Source: Deltaproteobacteria bacterium (GTDB lineage: Bacteria; Desulfobacterota; Syntrophobacteria; BM002). From it: a stretch of DNA of 44,008 nucleotides. Below the pieces are notes generated by a model that worked only from the letters and a program-made list of their open reading frames with translations, was not told the DNA's origin and did not search any database. Positions 24,420-33,436 of the stretch are shown piece by piece (within the stretch, counting starts at the first letter, position 1; every line of letters starts with the position of its first letter). The stretch spans positions 1 through 44,008 of the forward strand of contig JAFDGZ010000042.1 in assembly GCA_019309045.1 (NCBI GenBank), read 5' to 3'. Made by a program: the position numbers and the translations under genes.

Positions 24420-27400
24420 TCAGTCGCAGAGAGCCGCTTCCACCATGGTCAGCACTTCCATGTCGGTGAAATGCCTGATGTTGGCCGCGCCAGTGGGGCA
24501 GGCAACAGCACAGGCGCCGCACCCCTTGCAGAGCGCCTCCTGAATCTGCGATACCAGGACTCCCTCCGCCACCTCCACCAGCTGCGGCGCGCCGTAGGGG
24601 CATGCCTCCACACATTTGCCGCAGCCGCGGCAGAGGCTCTGGTCCACAGCAGAGACCACTCCCTCCACTTCAATGCCCTTCTGGGAGAGGACTGTGGCTG
24701 CCCGGGCCGCGGCCGCCTGGGCCTGGGCGATGCTCTCGTCGAGTGGTTTGGGATAGTGGGCCAGGCCGCAGACAAACACGCCGTCGCTGGCAAAATCTAC
24801 GGGCCGGAGCTTCATGTGAACTTCCTGGAAGAAGTTGTCCTGGCTGAGCGGCACCTTGAACAGTTGGGCCAGCTCTTCCAGGCCGCGGCTTTCTATGGCT
24901 GTGGCCAGGGTGATGAAATCAGGCTTCAAAGTGACGGGCCGCTGCAGCACGTGATCGACCACGGTGACTTTCAGGCTGCCGTCGGTTTCCTCTTCCACTA
25001 CCGGCTTGTGCTCCAGATCGTAGCGCACGAACAGGACGCCCAGTGCTCTGGCTTCGCTGTAGAGGTCCTCCCGCTCGCCGTAGGTGCGGATGTCGCGGTA
25101 GAGGATGAAGACGTCCATCTCCGGGTTGCGCTTTTTGAGATCAACGGCCTTCTGCACAGAAAAGGTGCAGCAGATTCTGCTGCAGTGAGGGCGCTCTGGT
25201 TCTCTGGAGCCGACGCACTGGATGAAGACGGCGCTGCTGGCCCCGGTGACCAGATCGCTGTCCCAGGCCTCGTCAAGTTCGTGCCAGCTGAACACCCGCT
25301 CGTTTTTGCCGTAAAGGTACTCCTGCGGCTTGAAGGAGTGAGCCCCGGTTGCCAGAATGACAGCGCCGTGCTCCAGCTGCCGCTCGCCGTCCGTGGAGGA
25401 GATCACCCTGGTGCTGAAATTGCCCACAAAGCCGGTAGCTTCTTTGACTTCAGTGTCGAGGAGAACCTCGACGTTGGGGTTCCCCTGCACTTCCTCGGTG
25501 AGAGCAGCCACATAGGCGGCCACGTCTTCATTGCGCCAGGTCTTCTTCACCTGGAGGGCGTGGCCGCCCAGGCGGGCTTCCTTCTCCACCAGATAGGCCT
25601 TGAAGCCCTGCTGCGCCAGGGTAATGGCCGCGACCATGCCTGCCACTCCGCCGCCCACCACCAGAGCCGCAGGAATTACCGGCACCGACGGCATGGGCAG
25701 CGGCTCGATAAGAGCTGCCCGGGCCACTGCCATGCGCACCAGGTCCTTGGCCTTGAGGGTGGCCGCATCCGGTTCATCCGAATGCACCCAGGAGCATTGA
25801 TCGCGAATGTTGGCCTGTTCAAAAAGATACTTGTTGAGGCCGCTGTTTCTCAGAGTTTCCTGGAAAAGCGGCTCATGAGTGCGGGGCGAGCAGGCAGCCA
25901 CCACTACCCGGTTGAGATTCTGCTCGGCGATTACCCGCACCAGCTGTTCCTGGGCATCCTGGGAACAGGAGAAGAGATTTTCCTGCACATAGACCACGTG
26001 CGGCAGCGTCCTGGCGTATTCGGCTACCTCGGGAACGCGCACCACCCCGCCGATATTCACGCCGCAATTGCAGACGAACACCCCGATGCGCGGCGGTTCT
26101 GCCGCCACATCCCGTTCCTCGGGAAAAGACTTTTCCCTCACCAGAGTATGCCGGGCGGCAGCCAGCTTGCAGGCGGCGGCGCCGGCCGCTGCCGAGGCTT
26201 CCATGACCGACTGGGGAATATCCTTGGGTCCCTGGAACACGCCGCAGGCATATACTCCAGGCCGGGAAGTGGCCACCGGTTCGAAGCTCGAAGTGGTGGC
26301 AAAACGGTGCTGGTTGAGATCGATGCCAAGTTTTTCGCCAAGCTGCTGGACATCGGGCGGCGTCTCCAACCCTACCGAGAGAACTACCATGTCGAACTCT
26401 TCGGTGACGATCTCCCCGGCGTCGCTCACGTAGCTGAGCTGCAGGTTGCCTGTGGCAGCAATCGGCTCAATGGAGTGGATGCGCGAGCGCACGAAGCGAA
26501 CGCCGCTTTCCTCGGCCCTGGTGTAGTACTGCTCGAATTCTTTGCCGTAGGTGCGCATGTCCATGAAAAAGATGGCGGTGTCCAATTCCTCTCTGGCATG
26601 CTCCCTGGCAATTACCGCCTCCTTAATGGCGTACATGCAGCAGACTCCGGAGCAGTAGCTGTTGTCGCAGTGGTTGATGTCGCGGGAGCCCACACACTGG
26701 AGCCAGGCTATTTTTTTGGGCTCTCTGTGGTCGGAGGGCCTTATGAGATGACCGCCGAATGGACCACCGGCGCTCAATATTCTCTCGAACTCCATGCTGG
26801 TCACCACATTGGGGTGGTTGGCATAGGAGTAGTCTTCATAAAGGGTGGGGTCGAAGGCCTTGAAGCCGGGGGCCGCAATGATGGAGCCCACCTCGAGGGT
26901 GATGGTCTCCGGCAGCATGCTGTGGTCTACAGCGCCGGCCTTGCATGCCTTGACGCACTCGAGACACTCGCAGCAGGCCATGCAGTTGAGACAGCGAGCT
27001 GCTTCGGCCTGCGCCTGTTCCTCGGTGAGGCCCAGTTCCACTTCCCGAAAGCCTTCTTTTCTTTCGGCGAGCGGTATGGTCTGCATGGCAGGGCGCGAAC
27101 ACTTTTCCAGGTCCTCGGGGATGGGGAGAAAATCCTCCTGGGGAAGCTCCAGGGGTTCCCGGCCGGCGCGCATGTCTTCGCCCCTGAGGTAGCGGCCGAT
27201 GGATATGGCGGCCTCTTTGCCGGCTGCAACCGCGCCAATGGCCACCCAGGGGCCGCTCTGGGCGTCGCCGCCGGCAAAGACCCCCTCCATGTTGGTGGCA
27301 AAGGTGACCTCGTCGGCCTCGATGGTCCCCCAGCGGCTCACTTTGATGCCTGCCCTGGCGAGGGTCTCAGAGGCGGGTGTCTGGCCGATGGCTGGCACCA

Positions 27401-28865
27401 CCATTTCGGCTTCCACCACGAATTCGCTGCCCGGCACGGGCACCGGCCTCCTGCGGCCGGAGGTGTCCGGAGCGCCGAGCTCCATCTTGATGCACTGGAT
27501 GCCCACTACCCTGTCGTCTTTGGTCAGGATTTGCTGGGGCGCCGCCAGGTACTGAATCTCCACGCCCTCTTCCAGGGCATCCTGGAGTTCGTTTTCTCTG
27601 GCTGGCATTTCCGCCCGGGTGCGGCGGTAGAGAATTGTCACCCTGTCGGCTCCGAGTCTGAGCGCTGAGCGGGCTGCATCGATGGCCACATCGCCGCCGC
27701 CTATGACCACCACTCTTCCCTCGACCTTCTGTCGTTCTGCAAGATTGGCTTCTCTGAGGAAGTCGACGCCCGGGACCACGCCCTCGGCGTCTTCCCCGGG
27801 GATGTTGAGCCGCAGGCTGCGGTGCGCTCCGATGGCGACATACACTGCCCTGTAGCCCTGTTGGAACAGCTCCTCGATGGTGAAGTCGCGGCCGAGGGCG
27901 CTGTTATATTTGATCTCCACCCCCAGGCGGGTGATGGCCCTGATCTCCCTGTCCAGGACCTCTGGAGGCAGTCTGTAGTCAGGAATGCCCACCCGCAGCA
28001 TGCCGCCGGCAACAGAGAGGGCCTCGAACACGGTGACCTGGTAGCCCTCCAGGGCCAGGAAGTAGGCGGCTGTCAGGCCAGCAGGACCAGAGCCTATGAT
28101 GGCCACCTGCTCATGCCGTTTTTCTATCTCCGGCAGCGGCAGGCTCTCAATGTCTACCTGATCAGCCACGAACCGCTTCAGGGCGCAGATGGCTATGGGT
28201 TCGTCCACCTGTCCCCGCCGGCAGGCGGTCTCGCAGGGATGGGGGCAAATGCGTCCCAGCACCCCTGGAAAGGGCAGGGTGCGGAGGATGACCTCCATGG
28301 CCTCGCGGTATTTGCCCTGGGCAATGAGTGCTGTGTAGCCGTGGGCATTTACACTGTTGGGACAGGCATTGGTGCAAGGGGAACGGTCCCTCTTGTCGAT
28401 GACATAGCCGCTGGGGATTGCCTGGGCATAGGGCTTGTAGGTGGCCTTGCGAACGCCCAGTCCCTCTTCGAACTCGCTGGGCAGGGTCACCGGACAGACC
28501 TCGAGACAATCGCCGCAGGCCGTGCATTTGTCCAGGTCGATGAAGCGGGGTTTCTTGTTGAGGGTCACCTGAAAGTGCCCCTGTTCGCCAGTGACACTTT
28601 CAAGTTCGGCACAGGTTAGCAGGTTGATGTTGAGATGCCGGCCGACCTCGACCAGTTTAGGCGAGATAATTCACATGGCGCATTCATTGGTCGGGAAGGT
28701 CTTGTCGAGCTGAGCCATGCCCCCGCCAATTGCCGGACTCTTCTCTACCAGGTGGACGAAAAAGCCTGAGTTGGCCAGATCCAAGGCGGCCTGCATGCCG
28801 GCAATGCCGCCCCCGACAACCAGAACCGAGCCAACGCCAGTCTGGTCTGCTTTTTCGGATTTCAT
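24420..28865 (-). CDS. hdrA: Giant fused HdrA-GltD-HdrA flavoprotein, selenoprotein
   Basis: A 1481-residue protein when UGA at 28671-28673 is read as selenocysteine (residue 65) in Thr-Asn-Glu-Cys-Ala-Met-Sec-Ile-Ile-Ser-Pro-Lys. Order: HdrA N-terminal FAD domain (1-100); [4Fe-4S] motif (about 113-125); GltD/NfnB-like module with its own Cys cluster and two Rossmann folds (about 165-565); HdrA core with Cys-rich motif, Gln-Cys-Val-Gly-Ser-Arg-Asp and Cys-Cys (about 610-910); a second HdrA module (about 925-1481) ending in two ferredoxin motifs. ATG 28865 has AGGAGA six bases upstream. It probably binds several FADs and NAD(P)H, as expected for electron bifurcation. BamE-like proteins are an alternative identity, but no bamBC is nearby. 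Confidence 0.93.
28632..28649 (-). promoter_or_regulatory. Candidate bacterial SECIS of the fused hdrA
   Basis: GAGGUC-GGCCG-G(C)AUCUC, an imperfect 6-bp stem with one bulged C, starts 22 bases after the UGA. Spacing equals that of the cluster B hdrA hairpin and the loop also begins with GG. Confidence 0.7.
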
Positions 28866-29009
28866 GGTTTCTCCTGCATTGAACTTGATGGATTGGTTGT
28901 GAGAGGTACTCGAGCTTCGTGCGGCCATGCCACAGATCTTGACCATCATGTTCCCCCCTTGCCAGAGCAGTAGTACAAGAGGGGATGACGTGCTATAGTA
29001 AACGTGCCA

Positions 29010-29038
29010 TTTGTAGACCGTACCCACTGAAATGTCAA
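29010..29038 (-). promoter_or_regulatory. Candidate sigma70 promoter of the Hdr locus
   Basis: On the minus strand TTGACA (29038-29033) and TACAAA (29015-29010) are 17 bases apart, about 145 bases upstream of the fused hdrA start. The rest of the 359-base divergent region (28866-29224) is AT-rich; no convincing plus-strand promoter was found in it. Confidence 0.55.
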
Positions 29039-29224
29039 GAAAAATGTGAAAATATTAACGTAGTACCGCTGAACAAAAAATCTAATTTAGTTGACGAACA
29101 TATTAAAGTCAATTGAAAATAGCAGAGATACGCATACTTGACATAAAAGGATATAGCAAAGACGTACTATTCTTTGTTAACTTGCTCCTGACGGTATGAT
29201 CTGCAAGCAATGTGAGGGCGGTTC

Positions 29225-31144
29225 ATGGGCAAACCCACTTATGCTGAACTGGAACGCAGGGTGGAGGAGCTGGAGCGGATTCTCGCCGAAACCGCTGCCA
29301 GGCGAGATTTCCAGTTCGCCACCAGAGATCTCATCTACTTCCGCGGCTACCGGGACTGGTCCGTGGAGTTCTTCGACCGCAAGATAGAAGAGCTCACCGG
29401 CTGGCCCCTGGAAGATTTTCTCGACAGGAAGGTGAAGTGGCTGCATATTGTCCAGCCAGAATACCGGGAGCAGGCGCAGGATGCCGTGAAAAGAGCGCTC
29501 AAATCAGACAAGTATTACGAAGCAAGGTATCCAATTGTCACTCGCAGCGGCCAGACCAGATGGGTGGCCATTCGCGGCTACATTGTCTGTGACGACCAGG
29601 GTGACTTCCTGGCGGTTCAGGGAGTCTTGAATGACATCACCAGGGAAAAGCAGACGGAGCGGGCCCTGGAGTCCGAGACCGAGCTCTTCACCCGGGTAGC
29701 CAATGTTCTCGAGGACGGCATTTACATCGTCAGAGAGGACTACCGCATTCTGTTCATGAACGAGGCGCTCATCGAGCTGGTGGGGGACCATGTGGGCGAA
29801 GTCTGCCACCAGGCACTGTTCGGGCGCCAGACGCCATGCCCCTGGACGGTGATGTCAACCATTCAGGAGGAGCAGTGCGGCGTGCAGGAGTACCATTTGC
29901 CTGGGGTGGAGCGGATTTTTCAGGTGAGAAGCTTTCCTATAAGGATGCGCGACGGCACCATAGGCAAAGTGGGCCGCATGAAAGAAGTGACGCATACGAG
30001 AAGGCTGCAGAACGAGGTCAAAGAGTTTGCCGTGCGGCAGCAGGCCCTGGAGGATGCGGCCAACAAGGCTGAGCTGGGCATCTGCCTGCTGCAGGACCAC
30101 CTGGGGGTGGAGGCCCGCTTTCGTTTCGTGAATGAGGCATTCTGCAACATTACCGGCTACAGTCCTGAAGAGCTGCTGAACATGGGGTTTGCGGAGCTGT
30201 TCCAGGGGAAGATGCGGCACGAGGCCCTGGAGCGCTATCGCCGCCGGCAGGCCGGGGAGACCCTGAACCAGGTGTACGAGTTCGAACTCCGGCGTAAGGA
30301 CGGCTCTGTTGTCCCTGTCATCTACAGCGCAGCCCTGTCCTTGTGTGAGGGCCGCATGGCGACCATAGGTTTTATGCGGGATATTACCGAAAGACGCACT
30401 GTGCAGCAGATGCTGCTGCAGTCGCAGCGTCTTGCTTCCATTGGCAGGCTGGCAGCAGAGATTGCCCACGAGATCAACAACCCGCTCACCAGTGCGCTTA
30501 CTTTCAGTAAATTGATTCGCAAGATAATGGAGCAGGAGCCCTTTCCAAGTGAACGGCTGGCTGAGCTGCGCCAGTACATTTCCCACCTGGATGCAGAGAC
30601 CAGCCGCTGTGCTGATATAGCCAAGGGTCTGCTCGATTTTGCCCGTCAGGGAAGGATCGAGATCAGAGAAAACGACCTCGGGGTGATCCTCAAGAAGACC
30701 CTGGAGATTATCCGCCACCGGAGCGAGCTCACCGGAATCGAAATAACTACTTCATTTGCAGCCAATCTGCGGCCAATCGTCTGCGACGGAGCTCGACTGC
30801 AGCAGGCCCTGCTCAACATTGTCTGGAATGCCATCGAGGCAATGCCCGATGGGGGTCTTCTCAGCGTTGCTGCCAGCTACGACAAGGGCGAGGGTTTGCT
30901 GGTGGTGGACATAAGCGACACGGGTGTGGGCATCTCCAAGGAAGATCTGCAGCGAATTTTTGAACCATTTCACACCACCAAGAATGAGACCAGCGGCGTG
31001 GGTCTCGGGCTGTCAGTGGCCTATGGCATCATCCAGCAGCACGGTGGGCGGATCTCGGTGGACAGCCAGCTGGGCAAGGGGACTCATTTTCGCATTCAGC
31101 TGCCGCGGCAGCCAGCCGGGAACCTGCATAATGAAGGAGAATAG
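29225..31144 (+). CDS. Cytosolic PAS-domain sensor histidine kinase
   Basis: A 639-residue sensor with no membrane helix. Three PAS-type regions (about 35-140, 155-260, 275-400) precede a HisKA domain with Ile-Ala-His-Glu-Ile-Asn-Asn-Pro-Leu (His415 phosphoacceptor). The HATPase has an N-box Asn-Ala-Ile-Glu-Ala, Asp-Thr-Gly-Val-Gly-Ile and Gly-Val-Gly-Leu-Gly-Leu-Ser. The second PAS has a Cys-rich patch (Cys-His-Gln-Ala...Pro-Cys-Pro-Trp), common in redox-sensing PAS of Desulfobacterota. GAGGGCGG precedes the ATG. It is divergent from the Hdr locus and 63 bases before the cognate NtrC-type regulator. The signal is unknown, plausibly redox. Confidence 0.93.
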   Translation: MGKPTYAELERRVEELERILAETAARRDFQFATRDLIYFRGYRDWSVEFFDRKIEELTGWPLEDFLDRKVKWLHIVQPEYREQAQDAVKRALKSDKYYEARYPIVTRSGQTRWVAIRGYIVCDDQGDFLAVQGVLNDITREKQTERALESETELFTRVANVLEDGIYIVREDYRILFMNEALIELVGDHVGEVCHQALFGRQTPCPWTVMSTIQEEQCGVQEYHLPGVERIFQVRSFPIRMRDGTIGKVGRMKEVTHTRRLQNEVKEFAVRQQALEDAANKAELGICLLQDHLGVEARFRFVNEAFCNITGYSPEELLNMGFAELFQGKMRHEALERYRRRQAGETLNQVYEFELRRKDGSVVPVIYSAALSLCEGRMATIGFMRDITERRTVQQMLLQSQRLASIGRLAAEIAHEINNPLTSALTFSKLIRKIMEQEPFPSERLAELRQYISHLDAETSRCADIAKGLLDFARQGRIEIRENDLGVILKKTLEIIRHRSELTGIEITTSFAANLRPIVCDGARLQQALLNIVWNAIEAMPDGGLLSVAASYDKGEGLLVVDISDTGVGISKEDLQRIFEPFHTTKNETSGVGLGLSVAYGIIQQHGGRISVDSQLGKGTHFRIQLPRQPAGNLHNEGE

Positions 31145-31207
31145 TCAATTTATGGAAAAGAAGCATGCAGGCAAGGTGGTGGGACTCTTGGTTTTGCGGG
31201 AGAGAAT

Positions 31208-32566
31208 ATGAAGGAGAAAGCTCGAGTGTTGATAGTGGACGATGAGCCGATGGTCTGCCTGTCACTGAGCAACTGGCTCCGGGAGGAGAATTATGAAGCC
31301 AGGGCTGTGGAGGACGGGCCAGCCGCTCTCGAGGCTGTAAAACAAGAGAACTGGGACGTGGTTCTCCTGGATCTCAAGATGCCGGGCATGGACGGTGTGG
31401 AGGTGCTGCGGGAAATCAAGAAAATTTCGCCGCAGACCCTGGTCATCATGATGACCGCCTATGCCTCTGTGAGCACTTCAGTGCAGGCCATGAAGGATGG
31501 AGCCTACGACTACATCGTCAAACCTCTGGACGTGGAAGAACTGTCGTTGATGCTCGACAAGATCGTGGCCCATCAACAGGTGGTCACAGAGAACATCCTC
31601 CTGAGAAAGCGTTTGAGTGAGCAGTATGAATTCGGCGACATCATCGGCAAGAGCGCTGCCATGCAACGAGTTTTCGAGACCATCAGCAGTGTGGCCGACA
31701 CCAACGCCAATGTGCTGATCACCGGGGAGACGGGCACGGGCAAGGAGCTGGTGGCCCGGGCCATCCATACACACAGTTCGCGGCGCTACAGTCCCTTTGT
31801 GGCGGTCAGCTGCAGTGCTCTGCCGGACACTCTTCTGGAAAGCGAGCTTTTTGGCTACGAGAAGGGGGCCTTCACAGGGGCGGAGCGCACCAAAAAGGGG
31901 CGCTTCGAACTGGCCTCTTCAGGGACTCTGTTTCTGGATGAGATTGGGGATATTTCAATAAAAACGCAGGTAAAACTCCTCCGCGTGCTGCAAGAGAAGA
32001 GCTTTCGGCGGCTCGGAGGAACCGACCTGGTAGAAGTGGACGTGCGCCTCATTGCCGCCACCAACAGTGATCTCGCTGCCGAGGTAAAAAAAGGCACCTT
32101 TCGCAGCGACCTCTACTACCGTTTGAACGTGGTCAGCATCCACCTGCCGCCGCTGCGGGAGCGCAAAGAGGACATCGCCCTGCTGGCCGCCCACTTCATG
32201 AACAAATACAACGTGGAGGTGGGCAAGAGATTCGACCGCATCGAGCCCAGAGCCCTGGAGTTGATGATGGACTACGACTGGCCCGGCAATGTGAGGGAGC
32301 TGGAAAACGTCATAGAACGTGCGGTTGTCATTGACGAGGGGCCCGAGGTGAAAGTGGAGCACCTTCCCTTTTGCGTCATGGAGCAGCCCCTGCCCGATGG
32401 ACCGCAAACTCTAGAAGAGGTGGAAAAGGCCCACATTCAGAAAATGCTGGAGCGCCAGAACTGGAACATATCTCAGACAGCACGCCTTCTCAATATAGAC
32501 AGGACTACTCTGCACAAGAAGATCAAGAAGTTCGGCCTGCAGCGTCAGTCCAGCAAACCGCAATGA
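31208..32566 (+). CDS. Sigma54-dependent NtrC-family response regulator
   Basis: A 452-residue regulator: receiver domain (about 5-118, phosphoacceptor Asp55 in Val-Leu-Leu-Asp-Leu-Lys-Met-Pro), AAA+ domain with Walker A Gly-Glu-Thr-Gly-Thr-Gly-Lys-Glu and the sigma54-contact motif Gly-Ala-Phe-Thr-Gly-Ala (220-225), and a C-terminal Fis-type helix-turn-helix (about 405-445). GGGAGAG lies before the ATG. It should activate sigma54 promoters when phosphorylated by the kinase upstream. A good sigma54 promoter with an upstream palindrome occurs only 0.8 kb downstream (33340-33355). The stop overlaps the archaemetzincin start. Confidence 0.96.
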   Translation: MKEKARVLIVDDEPMVCLSLSNWLREENYEARAVEDGPAALEAVKQENWDVVLLDLKMPGMDGVEVLREIKKISPQTLVIMMTAYASVSTSVQAMKDGAYDYIVKPLDVEELSLMLDKIVAHQQVVTENILLRKRLSEQYEFGDIIGKSAAMQRVFETISSVADTNANVLITGETGTGKELVARAIHTHSSRRYSPFVAVSCSALPDTLLESELFGYEKGAFTGAERTKKGRFELASSGTLFLDEIGDISIKTQVKLLRVLQEKSFRRLGGTDLVEVDVRLIAATNSDLAAEVKKGTFRSDLYYRLNVVSIHLPPLRERKEDIALLAAHFMNKYNVEVGKRFDRIEPRALELMMDYDWPGNVRELENVIERAVVIDEGPEVKVEHLPFCVMEQPLPDGPQTLEEVEKAHIQKMLERQNWNISQTARLLNIDRTTLHKKIKKFGLQRQSSKPQ

Positions 32567-33141
32567 AGCGAAACAGCACGAGAGGGAGAATCATCTCTTT
32601 GGTACCCATGGGAGCGGTGCGTGCTGATTACCTGCGGAGCCTTGCCGAGGCCATGAGAGAACAATTCGGCCTGCCAGTGGAACTGACTGCCAATCAGGGC
32701 AGGCCAGTGTATGCCCTTGACGCCAAGCGAAAACAGTATAATTCTCAGCTCATAATACGCAAGCTGCCTCAGATAGCTCCAGCGTATGCCCTGAAGATTC
32801 TCGGGGTAACCGATATTGACCTCTTCAGCCCCATCTTCTCATATGTCTTTGGTGAGGCGCAGTTCCACGGCAGGTGTGCGGTGGTTTCCACCTTTCGGCT
32901 GCACCCCAACCCCGAGAGCAATCCCCGGCCAGGCTGTCCTCCGCTGCTGGATCGGCTGGAAAAAGAAGCCATCCATGAACTCGGCCACACCTTTGGTCTG
33001 CGACACTGCCCGGACCCGGACTGCGTTATGAGCTATTCTGTGGGCGTAGATTGTGCCGACAGAAAGTTTCCCTATTTCTGCCCTTCTTGCCGCGATCTCC
33101 TGCTGTGGCACCTGGCCACCGACATTTTTCTGGGCGCCTAG
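32563..33141 (+). CDS. Archaemetzincin-family zinc metalloprotease
   Basis: A 192-residue enzyme with the metzincin site His-Glu-Leu-Gly-His-Thr-Phe-Gly-Leu-Arg-His (H138, H142, H148, catalytic E139), a Met-turn Met156, and the second, structural zinc site typical of archaemetzincins (C149, C154, C173, C176 in Cys-Pro-Ser-Cys). Family members are predicted aminopeptidase-like proteases with poorly known substrates; most are archaeal, some bacterial and animal. The ATG overlaps the regulator stop (ATGA), so it is translationally coupled to the two-component system, an unusual context. No signal peptide, hence cytosolic. Confidence 0.93.
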   Translation: MKRNSTRGRIISLVPMGAVRADYLRSLAEAMREQFGLPVELTANQGRPVYALDAKRKQYNSQLIIRKLPQIAPAYALKILGVTDIDLFSPIFSYVFGEAQFHGRCAVVSTFRLHPNPESNPRPGCPPLLDRLEKEAIHELGHTFGLRHCPDPDCVMSYSVGVDCADRKFPYFCPSCRDLLLWHLATDIFLGA

Positions 33142-33157
33142 CGGGGCCGGCAGGATA

Positions 33158-33194
33158 TGTCGAAATATACCACACTATGTGGTATATTTCGACA
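33158..33194. promoter_or_regulatory. Perfect 17-bp inverted repeat, candidate NtrC-type enhancer
   Basis: TGTCGAAATATACCACA is followed by CTA and its exact complement. It lies about 190 bases upstream of the predicted sigma54 start site, where NtrC-type regulators bind. A second TGTGG-N7-CCACA site (33246-33262) lies about 110 bases upstream. No T-tract follows, so it is a poor terminator. Confidence 0.6.
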
Positions 33195-33339
33195 ATATAA
33201 AAATATCATATATTCCCGCTAGTTATCATGACACAGATCTCTGACGTGTGGCGTATTACCACATTCCTGCTGCACCCTTCTTGCAGTCGTGGCAAAACAA
33301 ATTAAATAATATCAGCTAGTTATAGTTGCCTCCTCCATG

Positions 33340-33355
33340 TGGCATGGCCATTGCT
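33340..33355 (+). promoter_or_regulatory. Sigma54 promoter of the GcvH-like gene
   Basis: TGGCAT-GGCCA-TTGCT matches the -24/-12 consensus TGGCAC-N5-TTGCW with one mismatch and exact GG-to-GC spacing. The predicted start is near 33366, 70 bases before the GcvH-like ATG. Confidence 0.78.
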
Positions 33356-33436
33356 TTGCTTATGGGCACACTGAGTGAACACAATTATCCATGTTTTGCC
33401 ACAGACATCAGAATAGAGTGAAAGGAGCAGGAGATC

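Noticed and set aside
24420-24422. UGA at the end of the fused hdrA as a fifth Sec codon, since mvhD is in the same frame 63 bases further on.
   Set aside because: The linker encodes no conserved sequence, the position matches no Cys, and mvhD has its own ribosome-binding site and ATG. An ordinary stop is more likely.
16673-28619. Very long open frames on the plus strand opposite the Hdr genes (for example 24129-27668, 19120-20754, 16673-18049).
   Set aside because: They are mirror images of strongly coding minus-strand HdrA/MvhD genes in GC-rich DNA, lack recognisable motifs, and several pass through the UGA/hairpin regions only by chance.
28994-29009. TGGCACG on the minus strand upstream of hdrA as a sigma54 promoter.
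   Set aside because: The -12 element is CTATA instead of TTGCW and no GC falls at the right spacing; a sigma70-type site fits better.
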